From: Atribacterota bacterium
GTDB taxonomy: Bacteria > Atribacterota > Phoenicimicrobiia > Phoenicimicrobiales > Phoenicimicrobiaceae
Reading direction: 5' to 3'
Length of the DNA stretch: 12,545 bases
Assembly: GCA_030599445.1 (NCBI GenBank)
Contig: JAUVOA010000019.1
Span: 1-12,545, forward strand
Part shown: positions 5,980 to 12,545 of the stretch, one piece after another
Position numbering within the stretch: the first letter of the stretch is position 1
How the letters are laid out: every line of letters begins with the position of its first letter
Position numbers and translations under genes: made by a program
Notes under the pieces: model-generated
The model's input: the letters and a program-made list of their open reading frames with translations, nothing else
Database searches by the model: none
What the model was told of the DNA's origin: nothing

Positions 5980-6795
5980 ATGAGAGAGCAACCGATTGGT
6001 TTTTTAGATTCGGGGTTAGGTGGTTTATCGGTAGTGAAAGAAGTTAAAAAATTACTCCCCCGAGAAAATATTGAATATTTTGCTGATAATCAGCGTCAAC
6101 CTTATGGTGAAAAGAGCCAATCAGAACTTATTAAATTTACTTTACAGATAATTAGCTTCTTTTTAAAGAAAAAGATTAAAATTTGTGTTATTGCATGCAA
6201 TACAGCTACCGCTGCCAGCCTCAAAAAAGCAAGAGAATATTTTTCTATTCCCATCATCGGTGTTATCCAGCCAGCAGTTCAGTATGCCATAAAGAAGACT
6301 TTAAACAAAAGGGTCGGAGTTATAGCCACCGAATTTACCACCAAAAACGGAGCTTATCCTAAAGAGATTAAAAGAATTGCCCCCGAAATAAAAGTTTTTT
6401 CTAATTTTTGTCCCGAATTTGTCTCTATCGTTGAGGCTGGTAAATTTACTGCACTTAAAACCTACGTAGTTGCCCGAGAATATTTAAAACCTTTAAAAGA
6501 TGCACAAATTGACACTTTGATATTAGGCTGTACACACTATTCTTTTTTAAAAAAGATAATATCAGATATTATGGGTCCAGGAGTAATATTAATTGATCCA
6601 TCTGTCAGTACCTCATTAACTTTAAAAGAAGTTCTAATTCAAAAGGGAATCTCAAAAGAAGAAGGGAAAAGTAAAGAAAATTACTACACCACCGGTTTAC
6701 CAGAGAAAGTAAAAAAAACCGCTAAAATCATTCTCAGTAATGATAATTTTAAAATCCAAAAAGTAAAGTTAGAAAAATTAAAACAAAATATTTAA
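5980..6795 (+). CDS. murI: Glutamate racemase
   Basis: Converts L-glutamate to the D-glutamate used in peptidoglycan stem peptides; cytoplasmic and cofactor-independent. 271 residues, usual length. It opens with GFLDSGLGGLSV, including catalytic Asp10. The two acid/base cysteines are present in ACNTATA (Cys73) and GCTHY (Cys184, with His186). The substrate loop reads FADNQRQPYG, a variant of the common GDxxRxPYG. GAGG at 5970-5973, 6 bp before the ATG, fixes the start. A 64-bp gap without a terminator follows speE, so readthrough from the polyamine operon is plausible although the functions differ. Its presence indicates a walled bacterium. Confidence 0.95.
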   Translation: MREQPIGFLDSGLGGLSVVKEVKKLLPRENIEYFADNQRQPYGEKSQSELIKFTLQIISFFLKKKIKICVIACNTATAASLKKAREYFSIPIIGVIQPAVQYAIKKTLNKRVGVIATEFTTKNGAYPKEIKRIAPEIKVFSNFCPEFVSIVEAGKFTALKTYVVAREYLKPLKDAQIDTLILGCTHYSFLKKIISDIMGPGVILIDPSVSTSLTLKEVLIQKGISKEEGKSKENYYTTGLPEKVKKTAKIILSNDNFKIQKVKLEKLKQNI

Positions 6796-6875
6796 TTTGC
6801 ATTAACTATTGAAATATTAAAGTAAACTTTAGCAATGTAGTTAGATATAAATAAGGAAATAGTAATTTATTGTTC

Positions 6876-7076
6876 TAATTTCTGACTTCTTGCTTCTTAC
6901 TACTGACTTTTGTCTTTTATTTTCTTAACTAGCTAATCAGGTAACTAACTAACCAACAAGTGAAGTGATGTGTAACCTGTAATAAGTACCTGTTTTTATA
7001 ATTTCAGAAATTTAATCTTATTACTCATTACATATTACTTATTACTATATTTTATACGAGGTACGAGATACAAAAA
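6876..7076. repeat. Long heptanucleotide-repeat tract
   Basis: The murI-ilvE gap is dominated by 7-bp periodicity. From 6876 it runs through TGACTTC, TTGCTTC, TTACTAC and TGACTTT, then TTAACTA, GCTAATC and AGGTAAC. From 7021 it continues with TTACTCA, TTACATA, TTACTTA and TTACTAT, and ends with ACGAGGT and ACGAGAT. The block 6876-6959 is roughly the reverse complement of module types at 2474-2515. There is no coding potential. The remaining part of the gap (6796-6875) is plain A/T-rich sequence. Confidence 0.6.
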
Positions 7077-7084
7077 TAAATAGT

Positions 7085-7113
7085 ATGTAATTATTGTAAA
7101 AATGTGCTAAAAT
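7085..7113 (+). promoter_or_regulatory. Candidate extended -10 promoter for ilvE
   Basis: TGCTAAAAT at 7105-7113 fits an extended -10 (TGn followed by a 5-of-6 hexamer). A weak -35-like ATGTAA at 7085-7090 is 17 bp upstream. It lies about 38 bp before the ilvE ATG and just after the repeat tract. Confidence 0.35.
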
Positions 7114-7134
7114 TATTCTAAACTTAATCTTGAG

Positions 7135-7141
7135 AAGGAGG
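7135..7141 (+). promoter_or_regulatory. Strong ribosome binding site that decides the ilvE start
   Basis: AAGGAGG sits 9 nt before the ATG at 7151. An in-frame TTG at 7130 lies upstream of it and would make this site part of the coding sequence, so ATG 7151 is preferred. Confidence 0.8.
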
Positions 7142-7150
7142 AAAATAAAA

Positions 7151-8059
7151 ATGAAAGCAGATAAAATATGGATGGATGGAAAGATGATCGATTGGGATAA
7201 GGCTCAGATTCATGTGTGTACTCACGCTTTTCATTATGGAAGTGGAGTATTTGAAGGTATAAGGGCTTACGAGACCGAGAGTGGGACAGCAGTTTTTAGA
7301 TTAAAAGAACATATTGAACGCTTATATAATTCAGCAAAAATATTTAAAATGGAAATTCCCTATACTAAAGAAGAATTCAGACAGGCAGTCAAAGATACTA
7401 TTAAAGCAAATAAACTTAAAAGTGGTTATATTCGACCTTTAGTCTATCGTGGTTTTGAGCAATTAGGGATAAATCCATTTAAATGTCCGGTTAATTGTAC
7501 TATTGCCGTTTGGGAATGGGGTGCTTATTTAGGCGAAGAGGCATTAGCTAATGGGATTAAAACTAAGATTTCAAGTTATGCCCGAAGTTATATAAATTCA
7601 ACTTCTCAAAAAGCTAAAATTTGTGGGAATTACGTCAATTCTATATTTGCTAAGATGGAAGCAATTGAAGCGGGAGTTGATGAAGCCATCTTATTAGATA
7701 CAGAAGGTTATATAGCAGAAGGTTCAGGGGAAAATTTATTCTGGGTCAGAAATGGAGTAATATATACTACTCCTACTGCTACTGTATTAGAAGGGATTAC
7801 CCGTGATGCTGTAATAAAAGTTGCTCAAGATATGGGCTATCAGGTTCAAGAAAAACGTACCGGAAGAGATGAGCTTTATATCTCTGATGAACTTTTTTTT
7901 ACTGGTACAGCCGCCGAAGTGACTCCTATTAGAGAGATTGATAATTATCAGATTGGCGAAGGAAAACGTGGACCTGTAACTGAAAACATTCAGAAAAAGT
8001 TTTTTGCAATTGCTAAGGGAGAAGAAGAGAAATACTTAAGTTGGCTTGATTATATATAA
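7151..8059 (+). CDS. ilvE: Branched-chain amino acid aminotransferase (PLP fold type IV)
   Basis: Interconverts leucine, isoleucine and valine with their 2-oxo acids using glutamate/2-oxoglutarate. 302 residues from ATG 7151, close to E. coli IlvE. Visible motifs: HAFHYGSGVFEGIRAY (25-40), the PLP lysine Lys156 in KAKICGNYVNS, and the class IV signature EAILLDTEGYIAEGSGENLF, followed by LEGITRDAV and FFTGTAAEVTPIREID. The ending GEEEKYLSWLDYI matches the E. coli-type terminus. D-amino-acid aminotransferase and aminodeoxychorismate lyase are related, but the length, the C-terminus and the GTAAEVTP motif favour IlvE. It is preceded by a repeat tract and a possible promoter, and followed by a hairpin-forming gap. 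Confidence 0.95.
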   Translation: MKADKIWMDGKMIDWDKAQIHVCTHAFHYGSGVFEGIRAYETESGTAVFRLKEHIERLYNSAKIFKMEIPYTKEEFRQAVKDTIKANKLKSGYIRPLVYRGFEQLGINPFKCPVNCTIAVWEWGAYLGEEALANGIKTKISSYARSYINSTSQKAKICGNYVNSIFAKMEAIEAGVDEAILLDTEGYIAEGSGENLFWVRNGVIYTTPTATVLEGITRDAVIKVAQDMGYQVQEKRTGRDELYISDELFFTGTAAEVTPIREIDNYQIGEGKRGPVTENIQKKFFAIAKGEEEKYLSWLDYI

Positions 8060-8075
8060 GAAAAAGTGGGGTTTT

Positions 8076-8119
8076 AACATTTGACATATCAATATTAAAA
8101 CTAAACTATGTCAAATGTT
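8076..8119. promoter_or_regulatory. Perfect 13-bp inverted repeat overlapping a consensus -35
   Basis: AACATTTGACATA (8076-8088) is exactly complementary to TATGTCAAATGTT (8107-8119), with an 18-nt loop. An outer GGGTT/AACCC pairing could extend it. No T-run follows, so it is not a standard terminator. The left arm contains TTGACA (8081-8086), with a weak -10 (AACTAT, 8104-8109) at 17 bp. The arms could therefore be a repressor operator over an aspC promoter, or an RNA hairpin between ilvE and the next gene. Confidence 0.5.
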
Positions 8120-8177
8120 GAGATCTGAACCCATAAAGCCATAAAGCGCTTAAACACACAGGAAAGGGAGATAAGAA

Positions 8178-9371
8178 ATGACTATTTCGGAAAGAGTAAA
8201 AAATATAAATCCATCCCAGACTTTGGCTATTACTGCCCAAGCATTAAAAATGAAGCGGGAAGGGAAGAAAGTAATCAGTTTTGCAGCAGGTGAGCCTGAC
8301 TTTGGTACTCCAGAAAATATTAGAGAAAAGGCTATTTCTGCTATTAGAGAAGGTTTTAGCCACTACACCGCGAGCTCAGGAATAATTGAGCTTAAAGAAG
8401 CTATATTAGAAAAACTTAAGAAAGATAATGAAATAGAGTACAAAACTTCAGAGATAATTGTATCTACCGGAGCAAAGCAATGCCTTTTTAATACAATTTT
8501 AACTATTTGCAACCCAGGTGATGAGGTATTGCTGCCTACTCCCTGCTGGGTTAGTTATACAGAACAGATTAAATTTGCGGGAGCAGTTCCTATTTTTATT
8601 AATACTTATCAGAAGGAAGGCTTTAAATTATTTGCTGCTCAGGTTAAAGAAAAGATAAATTCACGAACCAAATTACTTATTTTAAATAGCCCTAATAATC
8701 CTACCGGAGCTGTTTATGAACAAGAGGAATTAAAAAAGATAGCACTGCTTCTCTTAAAATATAATATCTATTGTATATGTGATGAAATATACGAAAAATT
8801 AGTTTATGATGATGCAAAACATTTAAGCATAGCTTCCTTAGGCGATGAAATGAAGGGAAAGATTATTACTATAAATGGTGTATCCAAATCTTATGCTATG
8901 ACTGGCTGGAGAATTGGCTATGCTGCAGGTCCGGAAGAAATTATCAAAGGAATGTCCAAAATCCAAGGACACAGTACTTCTAATCCCAATTCTATTGCCC
9001 AAAAAGCCAGCGTGGAAGCTTTAAACGGGAAACAAGATGCTATCGAAGAAATGAGAAAAGCATTCGATGAGCGAAGGAAATATATGGTAGAAAGACTAAA
9101 TGAAATAGAAGAAATTTCCTGTCTTATCCCAGCCGGAGCTTTTTATGCCTTTCCTAATGTAAGTAAAATATTGGAAAGAGGAATTGAATATAATGGTAAG
9201 AAGATTAATAATTCATTTGACCTCTCCAATTTTATTTTAAAGGAAGCGGAGGTTGCTTTAATTCCGGGTAGTGCATTTGAAGCAGAAGGATATCTAAGGT
9301 TGTCTTATGCTACTTCTTTAGAAGATATTAAGGAAGGGTTGGATAGGATAGAAAAGATTCTAAAGTATTGA
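8178..9371 (+). CDS. aspC: Class I PLP aminotransferase, aspartate aminotransferase type
   Basis: Probably transfers amino groups between aspartate and 2-oxoglutarate, feeding the aspartate that PurA and other pathways need. 397 residues, typical of the thermophile/Bacillus-type subgroup (about 390-400). Motifs in order: AAGEPDFGTP (36-45), HYTASSGIIELKEAI, STGAKQ for phosphate contact, NSPNNPTG (170-177), CDEIYEKLVY with Asp202, the PLP lysine Lys237 in NGVSKSYAMTGWRIGY, and Arg374 in LRLSYA, which binds the substrate carboxylate. GGGAG 7 bp before the ATG supports the start. Other class I specificities (aromatic, kynurenine, prephenate) cannot be excluded by sequence alone. It is separated from ilvE by 118 bp. 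Confidence 0.92.
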   Translation: MTISERVKNINPSQTLAITAQALKMKREGKKVISFAAGEPDFGTPENIREKAISAIREGFSHYTASSGIIELKEAILEKLKKDNEIEYKTSEIIVSTGAKQCLFNTILTICNPGDEVLLPTPCWVSYTEQIKFAGAVPIFINTYQKEGFKLFAAQVKEKINSRTKLLILNSPNNPTGAVYEQEELKKIALLLLKYNIYCICDEIYEKLVYDDAKHLSIASLGDEMKGKIITINGVSKSYAMTGWRIGYAAGPEEIIKGMSKIQGHSTSNPNSIAQKASVEALNGKQDAIEEMRKAFDERRKYMVERLNEIEEISCLIPAGAFYAFPNVSKILERGIEYNGKKINNSFDLSNFILKEAEVALIPGSAFEAEGYLRLSYATSLEDIKEGLDRIEKILKY

Positions 9372-9388
9372 CAGTTAAATATCCATTT

Positions 9389-9544
9389 AGCGAATAGCAT
9401 AATTGGTATATAGTATATAGTAAAGAAGGAAAGAGGCCAGAAGCTAGAAAATAATCGTAGAGCGTAGAGCGAATAGCGCATAGCGTATAGTTAAGGAAGA
9501 AATAAAGACAGAAATAGTTGCAAGATACAAGTTGCGAGTTATAA
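9389..9544. repeat. Heptanucleotide tandem repeat, in phase over 16 units
   Basis: From 9433 to 9544 the sequence tiles in unbroken 7-bp phase. GAGGCCA and GAAGCTA come first, then AGCGTAG, AGCGAAT, AGCGCAT and AGCGTAT, and finally GTTGCAA, GATACAA, GTTGCGA and GTTATAA. A looser set (ATAGTAT, ATAGTAA) precedes it. The last unit abuts the GTAGGGG element at 9545. An antisense reading frame crossing this stretch has no recognisable protein features. Confidence 0.65.
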
Positions 9545-9722
9545 GTAGGGGCAGACCTTGTGTATGTCCGTAGGACAGGCGTCTTCAATTTTCATGAGGA
9601 CAGGTCCGCCTGTTTATGCAAATGTAGGAGTTCGATTTATCGAACCCGTTAAAGAAAATTAAAAAAATTAGCTGGATCGGATAAACCCGAATCCGAAAAA
9701 ATCCAAGGGGGTGTAATCCCCC
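9545..9722. repeat. Degenerate GTAGGGG-family palindromic elements
   Basis: GTAGGGGCAGACC opens at 9545, with partly complementary CAGGCG/CGCCTG and GGACAGG-type segments to about 9612. A second element starts at 9624, with GTTCGAT/ATCGAAC (9630-9644) and a diverged GGATCGGATAAACCC block. This matches the layout of the element at 954-1010 but with many substitutions. It ends with a small GGGGG/CCCCC hairpin (9707-9722), 11 nt before the next start codon. No ORF was recognised in the 9372-9733 gap. Confidence 0.5.
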
Positions 9723-9733
9723 AACTTAGGCTT

Positions 9734-10192
9734 ATGAAAGATAAACGCTTCGTAGTTTACAAATTGCAAAAATTAGCAATTTTGCTCAGGATTTTAGGTT
9801 TTGATGTCCTGTATTTTCAAAACGAGGATTATATATCAGTTATTAATCTGACTAAAAGAGAGTATAGAATTTTATTATCCAGGGTAAAGTTTTTAAGAAA
9901 ATTGCCCTGGATTTTTTATCTTAACAAAGACTACCTTGATGGACAACTAGAGCAGATTATTAAAGAATTGAAATTGAAAGTAAATAAAGAAAATCTATTT
10001 AGTAGATGTTCAAATTGTAATTATCTCTTGCAAGAAGTTCAGGAAGAGGAAGTTAAGGGAGAAATTCCCTTAGATGTCTGTGGGAAAAGCTATTGGTTTA
10101 AAAGATGTCCTAATTGCGGAAAGATTTTTTGGAACGGGAACCATATGCCAACCTTAAAGGAAAAACTTAAGAAATTGGGTATCCTAACTTGA
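9734..10192 (+). CDS. Mut7-C domain protein with C-terminal zinc ribbon; PIN-like active site apparently degenerate
   Basis: 152 residues resembling the Mut7-C RNase family (PIN-like fold plus zinc ribbon). The N-terminal part FVVYKLQKLAILLRILGFDVLY parallels the family pattern with Asp after FVV, and RILLSRVKFL parallels RILLTRD. Both acidic positions are replaced here, by Tyr9 and Val51, and one residue is missing after Tyr9. The zinc ribbon is intact: Cys92-x2-Cys95 in SRCSNC and Cys125-x2-Cys128 in RCPNCGKIFWNGNH. Length is normal. No convincing ribosome site precedes the ATG; repeat-derived sequence with a GC hairpin ends 11 nt upstream, and the frame is open further up, so the start is less sure. 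It may be a nucleic-acid-binding protein without nuclease activity, or a decaying gene. Function is unproven. Confidence 0.75.
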   Translation: MKDKRFVVYKLQKLAILLRILGFDVLYFQNEDYISVINLTKREYRILLSRVKFLRKLPWIFYLNKDYLDGQLEQIIKELKLKVNKENLFSRCSNCNYLLQEVQEEEVKGEIPLDVCGKSYWFKRCPNCGKIFWNGNHMPTLKEKLKKLGILT

Positions 10193-10374
10193 TTACCCAG
10201 ATTAATAAAAAGATTACACAGATAAAAGATAGGAATCTAATGCCAATGAACAAATAACAGATTACACCTAATTATTTTTTAGGAGGTATCGTTTGTGACC
10301 GTAGGGGCATATTGCAAAACCCTACAAATGCTTTTATCTTATCGGTGTAATCTAAATGTAATCTGCGTAATCAA
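10189..10374. repeat. Inverted-repeat (MITE-like) intergenic element with GATTAC units
   Basis: The left arm (10189-10230) is made of GATTACCCAGATTA and GATTACACAGAT units. The right arm (10331-10374) is its reverse complement with a few mismatches and one indel (GATTACGCAGATTA, GATTACACCGAT). The arms are about 42 bp, and the whole is about 186 bp. The left arm begins at the stop codon of the preceding gene. Nested inside is GTAGGGG...ACCCTAC (10301-10325). No transposase is present. Confidence 0.65.
10281..10286 (+). promoter_or_regulatory. Consensus ribosome binding site inside the repeat element
   Basis: AGGAGG, a perfect Shine-Dalgarno, lies 8 nt before a GTG at 10295 that opens a 40-codon frame leading into the helicase gene. 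Confidence 0.45.
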
Positions 10375-10417
10375 TTATAATGAATATTATAACAGGAGTT
10401 GTAGAAGAAAAATATGA
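10295..10417 (+). CDS. Possible 40-codon leader ORF overlapping the helicase start
   Basis: GTG at 10295 with AGGAGG 8 nt upstream opens a 40-residue frame ending at TGA 10415-10417, which overlaps the helicase ATG (10414) as ATGA. The peptide begins VTVGAYCKTL and ends NRSCRRKI. It is encoded largely by the repeat arm, shows no known domain and is Cys/Asn-rich. Its possible role is translational coupling to the helicase, whose own Shine-Dalgarno (AGGAG, 10394-10398) is a distant 15 nt from the ATG. It may equally be a chance frame; a functional peptide is not claimed. Confidence 0.3.
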   Translation: MTVGAYCKTLQMLLSYRCNLNVICVINYNEYYNRSCRRKI

Positions 10418-12545
10418 AGATATTAGATAATTTAAATTCGAAACAGCAAGAAGCAGTAAAAGTTAAAGAAGCCTCCATATTAGTTATTGCCGGCGCGGGT
10501 AGTGGAAAAACAAAAGTTCTGACTCGTAGGATTGCTTATTTAATTTTTCAAAAGAAAATAAATCCCGGAAATATATTAGCTGTTACCTTTACTAACAAAG
10601 CCGCTCAAGAGATGAAAGATAGAATTGAATTTATAAGTAAGGATATTTCCAATAGAAAGATAATGAAAGGCTTATGGATGGGCACTTTTCATTCTATCTG
10701 TGCACGGATTTTACGTCAGGAGATAGATATCCTGGGCTACGATAAAAATTTTGTTATTTATGATAAGGGCGACCAGCTTAGTATGATAAGAAGATGTCTT
10801 AAGGCTCTCGATTTAGATAGTAAAAAATATAGCCCAAATATTATTTCATCTATGATAGATAAAGCCAAGAATAATTTGGAGGATGTAGAGGTATTTGAGT
10901 ATAATGCCCTGAACTATTATAAAAAAATTGTAGCCAGAGCGTACAAACAGTATCAAGAAGAATTGTTTGAAAATAATGCTCTGGATTTTAGCGATTTGAT
11001 TTTATTAACCGTGAAGCTCTTTAAAGAAAAGCCTGAAATTTTAGAAAATTATCAGAACAAATTTAAATATACCTTAGTAGATGAATATCAGGATATAAAT
11101 TTTGCTCAATATCAGTTAGTAAAATTACTTTCGGGAAAATATAATAATTTATTCGTAGTGGGTGATCCTGACCAGAGTATTTATAAATTTAGAGGAGCTG
11201 ATTTAAGCAATATTTTAAGATTTGAACAGGATTTTCCTCACAGCAGAGTAATTAAATTAGAACAGAATTATCGGTCTACTAAAGTGATATTAGAGGGAGC
11301 TACAAATCTGATAAAACATAACAGGAATCGTAAAGAAAAAGAGCTATGGACTGATAAAAAAGGTGGGGGAAAGATAAGGTGTTATGAAGCAGCCAGTGCC
11401 CTTGATGAAGCAGTATTTGTAAGTCAGGAGATTATAAAGTTAAATAAGAAAGAAGGTAAAGCTTTTAAAGATTTTACCATTTTATATCGGACTAATGCCC
11501 AATCGAGAGCATTTGAAGAGATCTTTAATAAACAAGGTGTCCCTTTTAGAATAGTGGGTGGTTTAAGATTTTACGAGAGAAAGGAAGTAAAAGATATTCT
11601 GGCTTATCTGCGTTTTATTCATGATCAAAAAGATGGAATAAGCTTTTTAAGGATTATTAATAATGCCAAATTAGGTATAGGCAAGATTACTTTAAGCAAA
11701 ATAGAAGAATTTGCCAGAAAAAATAATTTAAATTTTCACCAGTCTTTAAAACAGGGATTAAAGGTAATAAAACTATCTGCAGACAGGAAAGAAGCAATAA
11801 ATAAATTTACTTATCTGATTGATGAACTTAATGAAAAGAATAAAGAAATCAAGGGGAGCGAACTGCTCATAGAGTTAATAAAAAAAATCAACTATTATGA
11901 GGAACTAAAAAAAGAAGGGGAATTCAAAGCTCAAAGCAAAATCGAAAATATAAAGGAATTGATCCTGGCAGTACAAGAGTTTGAAGAGAACAACGAAGAT
12001 AAATCCCTAACTGCTTTTTTAGAATACATTGTTTTAATTACGGATATTGACCTTTATAAAGGAGAAGAGGATGTAGTTACGGTTATGACTCTGCATAGTG
12101 CCAAGGGTTTAGAATTTCCGGTGGTCTTTATTACCGGGTTTGAGGAAGGTATATTTCCTCATTCTCGTTCCTTGAATAGTGGGGAGGAATTAGAAGAAGA
12201 AAGAAGGTTGTGTTATGTGGGAATGACCAGGGCTAAAGAAAGGTTATATTTGACTTATGCCTGGAGAAGAAATTTGAATGGTAATACCTTATTCAACAGT
12301 GTTTCACGATTTATTTCTGAGATTCCAAAACATCTTAAAGAAAAAGCAGATATAGAAAAAGGAGAAGAAATTCCTTCACTTGATAATAGAAGAGGAAATA
12401 TTGAGGTAGAAGTGGGAGATAAGATAAGGCATGTGGATTGGGGAATAGGGGTTATATTAAATAAAAAAGATACTGAAAATGATATTTTTATAACTGTGGA
12501 TTTTGAAAGAGTGGGATTAAAAAAGTTGTCGGTGAATTTCGCACC
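10414..12545 (+). CDS. pcrA: UvrD/PcrA-type superfamily 1 DNA helicase, 3' end cut by window
   Basis: ATP-driven 3'-5' DNA helicase acting in nucleotide excision repair and in clearing replication and recombination intermediates. The frame is open with no stop for about 710 residues to the window edge. Motifs in order: the Q-motif region LNSKQQEAV, Walker A AGAGSGKT (26-33), motif Ia VTFTNKAAQEM, GTFHSICARILR, Walker B VDEYQD (Asp223-Glu224), motif III GDPDQSIYKFRGAD with Gln254, motif IV LEQNYRST, motif V VTVMTLHSAKGLEFPVVF, and motif VI EERRLCYVGMTRAKERLYL. The C-terminal PcrA/UvrD segment (GDKIRHVDWGIGVIL to VNFAP) is reached, so only about ten or so residues are probably missing. An upstream in-frame TTG (10399) is followed directly by TAG, so ATG 10414 is the start. 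PcrA versus UvrD naming is arbitrary here. Confidence 0.95.
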   Translation, partial: MKILDNLNSKQQEAVKVKEASILVIAGAGSGKTKVLTRRIAYLIFQKKINPGNILAVTFTNKAAQEMKDRIEFISKDISNRKIMKGLWMGTFHSICARILRQEIDILGYDKNFVIYDKGDQLSMIRRCLKALDLDSKKYSPNIISSMIDKAKNNLEDVEVFEYNALNYYKKIVARAYKQYQEELFENNALDFSDLILLTVKLFKEKPEILENYQNKFKYTLVDEYQDINFAQYQLVKLLSGKYNNLFVVGDPDQSIYKFRGADLSNILRFEQDFPHSRVIKLEQNYRSTKVILEGATNLIKHNRNRKEKELWTDKKGGGKIRCYEAASALDEAVFVSQEIIKLNKKEGKAFKDFTILYRTNAQSRAFEEIFNKQGVPFRIVGGLRFYERKEVKDILAYLRFIHDQKDGISFLRIINNAKLGIGKITLSKIEEFARKNNLNFHQSLKQGLKVIKLSADRKEAINKFTYLIDELNEKNKEIKGSELLIELIKKINYYEELKKEGEFKAQSKIENIKELILAVQEFEENNEDKSLTAFLEYIVLITDIDLYKGEEDVVTVMTLHSAKGLEFPVVFITGFEEGIFPHSRSLNSGEELEEERRLCYVGMTRAKERLYLTYAWRRNLNGNTLFNSVSRFISEIPKHLKEKADIEKGEEIPSLDNRRGNIEVEVGDKIRHVDWGIGVILNKKDTENDIFITVDFERVGLKKLSVNFA

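Noticed and set aside
7130..7150. Upstream TTG start for ilvE
   Set aside because: It would place the strong AAGGAGG site inside the coding sequence; ATG 7151 has ideal spacing and the usual family N-terminus.
9328..9588. Antisense open frame of 86 codons over the end of aspC and the repeat gap
   Set aside because: The peptide is a translation of heptamer repeats and is rich in Tyr, Ser and Leu as expected from them; no family resemblance.

Overview
The window reads as a chromosomal housekeeping segment from a low-GC bacterium (roughly one third G+C by eye, A/T-rich third codon positions). All genes lie on the + strand. MurI implies a peptidoglycan-making bacterium. Gene content does not fix the phylum. 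The intergenic repeats and the duplicated SpeD would suit an uncultivated anaerobe such as an Atribacterota- or Omnitrophota-like lineage, but this is a weak inference.

Layout: (1) 2-4009, purine nucleotide branch: the 3' part of guaA (GMP arm), then purA and purB (AMP arm). purA has an in-frame TAA exactly where the family normally has a Glu, and the conserved C-terminal GTP-binding tail continues in the same frame after it. (2) 4289-5915, a compact polyamine operon: a canonical AdoMet decarboxylase (speD), an overlapping second SpeD-fold gene that keeps the pyruvoyl Ser/His/Cys but has lost the AdoMetDC substrate motif, and spermidine synthase (speE). The second SpeD is a good candidate for a neofunctionalised arginine or ornithine decarboxylase, which would let three adjacent genes make the diamine, decarboxylated AdoMet and the aminopropylated product. 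(3) 5980-9371, murI, ilvE and an aspartate-type aminotransferase. (4) 9734-10192, a Mut7-C/zinc-ribbon protein whose PIN-like acidic residues look lost. (5) 10414-end, a UvrD/PcrA helicase missing only its last residues.

The long gaps are not featureless. Four of them (about 842-904, 2474-2688, 6876-7076, 9389-9544) are built from degenerate 7-bp units, resembling the heptanucleotide STRR repeats known from cyanobacteria. Two gaps carry palindromic GTAGGGG...CCCCTAC elements. The gap before the helicase holds a roughly 185-bp inverted-repeat element with a well-formed ribosome binding site, opening a 40-codon ORF whose stop overlaps the helicase start. A perfect 13-bp inverted repeat lies between ilvE and the next aminotransferase gene. 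A G9 tract plus a 9-bp hairpin sits just upstream of the true speD start. I saw no tRNA, rRNA, CRISPR array, transposase, or recognisable riboswitch.
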